Below the pieces are notes generated by a model. The model searched no databases. It was not told the origin of the DNA and saw nothing but the letters and a program-made list of their open reading frames with translations. A program made the position numbers and the translations under genes. Shown piece by piece: positions 62,977 through 64,000 of a DNA stretch of 64,000 bases; positions within the stretch are counted from its first letter, which is position 1; each line of letters begins with the position of its first letter. The stretch comes from JAIVJG01 sp964236735 (GTDB lineage Bacteria; Acidobacteriota; Blastocatellia; Pyrinomonadales; Pyrinomonadaceae), in the NCBI GenBank assembly GCA_964236735.1, contig CAXSFM010000020.1:18903-82902 (forward strand). Direction: 5' to 3'.

Positions 62977-63939
62977 TTGCGAATTTTGATTACAGGCGGG
63001 GCCGGCTTCATCGGCTCGCATCTCTCCGACGCATACCTTGAGCGCGGCGACGAGGTCTTCATCATTGACGACCTCTCGACCGGCAGCATAGACAACATCG
63101 CGCATCTCAGAAAGCACCCGCGCTTTCAATACACGATTGACAGCGTCCACAACGTGCCGGCGGTCGCCGAGTTGATTGACCAGTGCGACGTTGTCTTTCA
63201 CCTCGCGGCGGCGGTCGGCGTCAAACTGATCGTCGAGAGTCCCGTGCATACCATCGAGACGAACGTGCGCGGGACGGAGGTCGTGCTGGCGCAGGCGAAC
63301 AAGAAGAAGAAGAAAGTGCTCGTCGCTTCGACTTCGGAAGTCTATGGCCTCTCGACGGAAGTGCCGTTCAAGGAAGACGGCAATCTCGTGATGGGCGCGA
63401 CGACGAAGGGGCGTTGGTCTTACGCTTGCTCGAAGGCGATAGACGAATTTCTCGCGCTCGCCTACTGGCGCGAGAAGAAGTTGCCGACGATTGTCGTCCG
63501 ACTTTTTAATACGGTCGGCCCCAGACAGACGGGACAGTACGGCATGGTCATCCCGACGTTCGTCAAACAGGCGCTCGCTGGTCGTCCGATTACGGTCTAT
63601 GGCTCAGGTGAGCAGACGCGCTGCTTCGGCTATGTCAAGGATGTGGTCGGCGCGCTCGTCAAGTTAATGGACAAGGACGAGTCGGTCGGTCAGGTCTTCA
63701 ACATCGGCTCGGACGAGGAAGTCTCGATTATGGAACTGGCCGAGCGCGTCAAAGCCCTGACCGGCTCCGCGTCTGAAATCGTCACGCTTGCCTACGACGA
63801 AGCCTACGAAGAAGGCTTCGAGGACATGCCCCGCCGCGTCCCCGACATCACCAAAATCGGCGCGCACGTCGGCTTTCGCCCGACCATGAAACTCGACGGC
63901 ATACTGGAAAGCGTGATCGAGTATTACCGCAGCCGGTAA
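62977..63939 (+). CDS. NAD-dependent epimerase/dehydratase SDR
   Basis: The 320-residue extended SDR starts at TTG (AGGGGGAC upstream) with RILITGGAGFIGSHLSDAYL, IIDDLSTGSIDNIAHL, STSEVYGLSTEVPFKEDG, the Y-x-x-x-K WSYACSKAIDEFL, and FNTVGPRQTGQYGMVIPTFV. The STSEVYG segment recalls UDP-glucuronate decarboxylases, but other regions look like UDP-glucose epimerases, so the substrate is left open. It is the last gene in the window and starts six bases after the GT4 stop. Confidence 0.85.
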   Translation: MRILITGGAGFIGSHLSDAYLERGDEVFIIDDLSTGSIDNIAHLRKHPRFQYTIDSVHNVPAVAELIDQCDVVFHLAAAVGVKLIVESPVHTIETNVRGTEVVLAQANKKKKKVLVASTSEVYGLSTEVPFKEDGNLVMGATTKGRWSYACSKAIDEFLALAYWREKKLPTIVVRLFNTVGPRQTGQYGMVIPTFVKQALAGRPITVYGSGEQTRCFGYVKDVVGALVKLMDKDESVGQVFNIGSDEEVSIMELAERVKALTGSASEIVTLAYDEAYEEGFEDMPRRVPDITKIGAHVGFRPTMKLDGILESVIEYYRSR

Positions 63940-64000
63940 TAAATTGGGGGCTAGAGTAGTTAAAGCGGGTATTTTCGCAGCAGCTTCAACAACTCAGCAT

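Overview
The window is a high-GC bacterial scaffold segment, dense in genes, with one 100-N assembly gap at 57914-58013. Its content suits Acidobacteriota, perhaps a Blastocatellia-type lineage: an RsbRST stressosome module, an Mpl murein-recycling ligase, a Wzz/BY-kinase, a very large polysaccharide locus, and many intergenic hairpins built from short repeated words. That assignment is an inference from gene content; no rRNA or other phylogenetic marker is present. No tRNA, rRNA, CRISPR array or transposase was recognised.

Region 1 (1-6390, + strand) is a polyamine/membrane island: a 5'-truncated SpeD decarboxylase, a two-zinc-ribbon DUF4178 membrane protein, a 60-residue membrane miniprotein, a DUF350 membrane protein, a membrane-anchored spermidine-synthase-like protein, and an overlapping FAD-dependent oxidoreductase with a lipoprotein/Tat-like signal. 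Close spacing and overlaps suggest one functional unit linking polyamine chemistry to the envelope.

Region 2 (6491-14311, - strand) holds pta, a DICT-domain protein, mpl and a stressosome set: RsbR, RsbS, RsbT, an RsbT-like ATPase fused to an RsbX/SpoIIE-type phosphatase, and an RsbT-like ATPase fused to a full histidine kinase. No sigma factor is nearby, so the histidine kinase is the likely output. Region 3 (14581-17801, - strand) is a HerA-type ATPase preceded by two AT-richer genes of unknown function. The larger of these appears to be cut by an in-frame TAA, with a coding-like extension running almost to the herA start.

Region 4 (17980-63939) is a roughly 46-kb surface-polysaccharide locus. 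The left part (- strand) carries a DegT aminotransferase, a Wzz/BY-kinase, rfbD and rfbB. A 452-bp divergent gap follows, then + strand genes: a secreted beta-helix protein with its own promoter and terminator; a Wzm/Wzt ABC exporter; a sugar O-methyltransferase; a CDP-glucose branch (rfbF, rfbG, C-methyltransferase, 3,5-epimerase-like, reductase) probably making a branched 6-deoxy sugar; a UDP-2-acetamido-2,6-dideoxy-L-hexose branch; gmd; a second 3,5-epimerase-like gene; an SDR plus nucleotidyltransferase pair; eleven glycosyltransferases (six GT2-like, five GT4-like); a second beta-helix protein; a hexapeptide transferase; two paralogous multi-pass membrane proteins; an asparagine-synthetase-like amidotransferase; rfbA; and a final SDR. 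Sugar nucleotides made by these enzymes would be assembled by the glycosyltransferases and exported by Wzm/Wzt, with chain control by the Wzz/BY-kinase. No initiating phosphoglycosyltransferase, clear flippase or clear Wzy polymerase was seen.

The most notable observations are: the speD-DUF4178-miniprotein-DUF350-speE-FAD island; the RsbT-histidine-kinase fusion as stressosome output; the interrupted gene upstream of herA; the assembly gap, which can be explained as a collapsed repeat with 55-bp identical flanks on both sides and a predicted 314-bp fill; and the hairpin family of short repeated words, which supplies stop codons and C-terminal residues to several unrelated genes.
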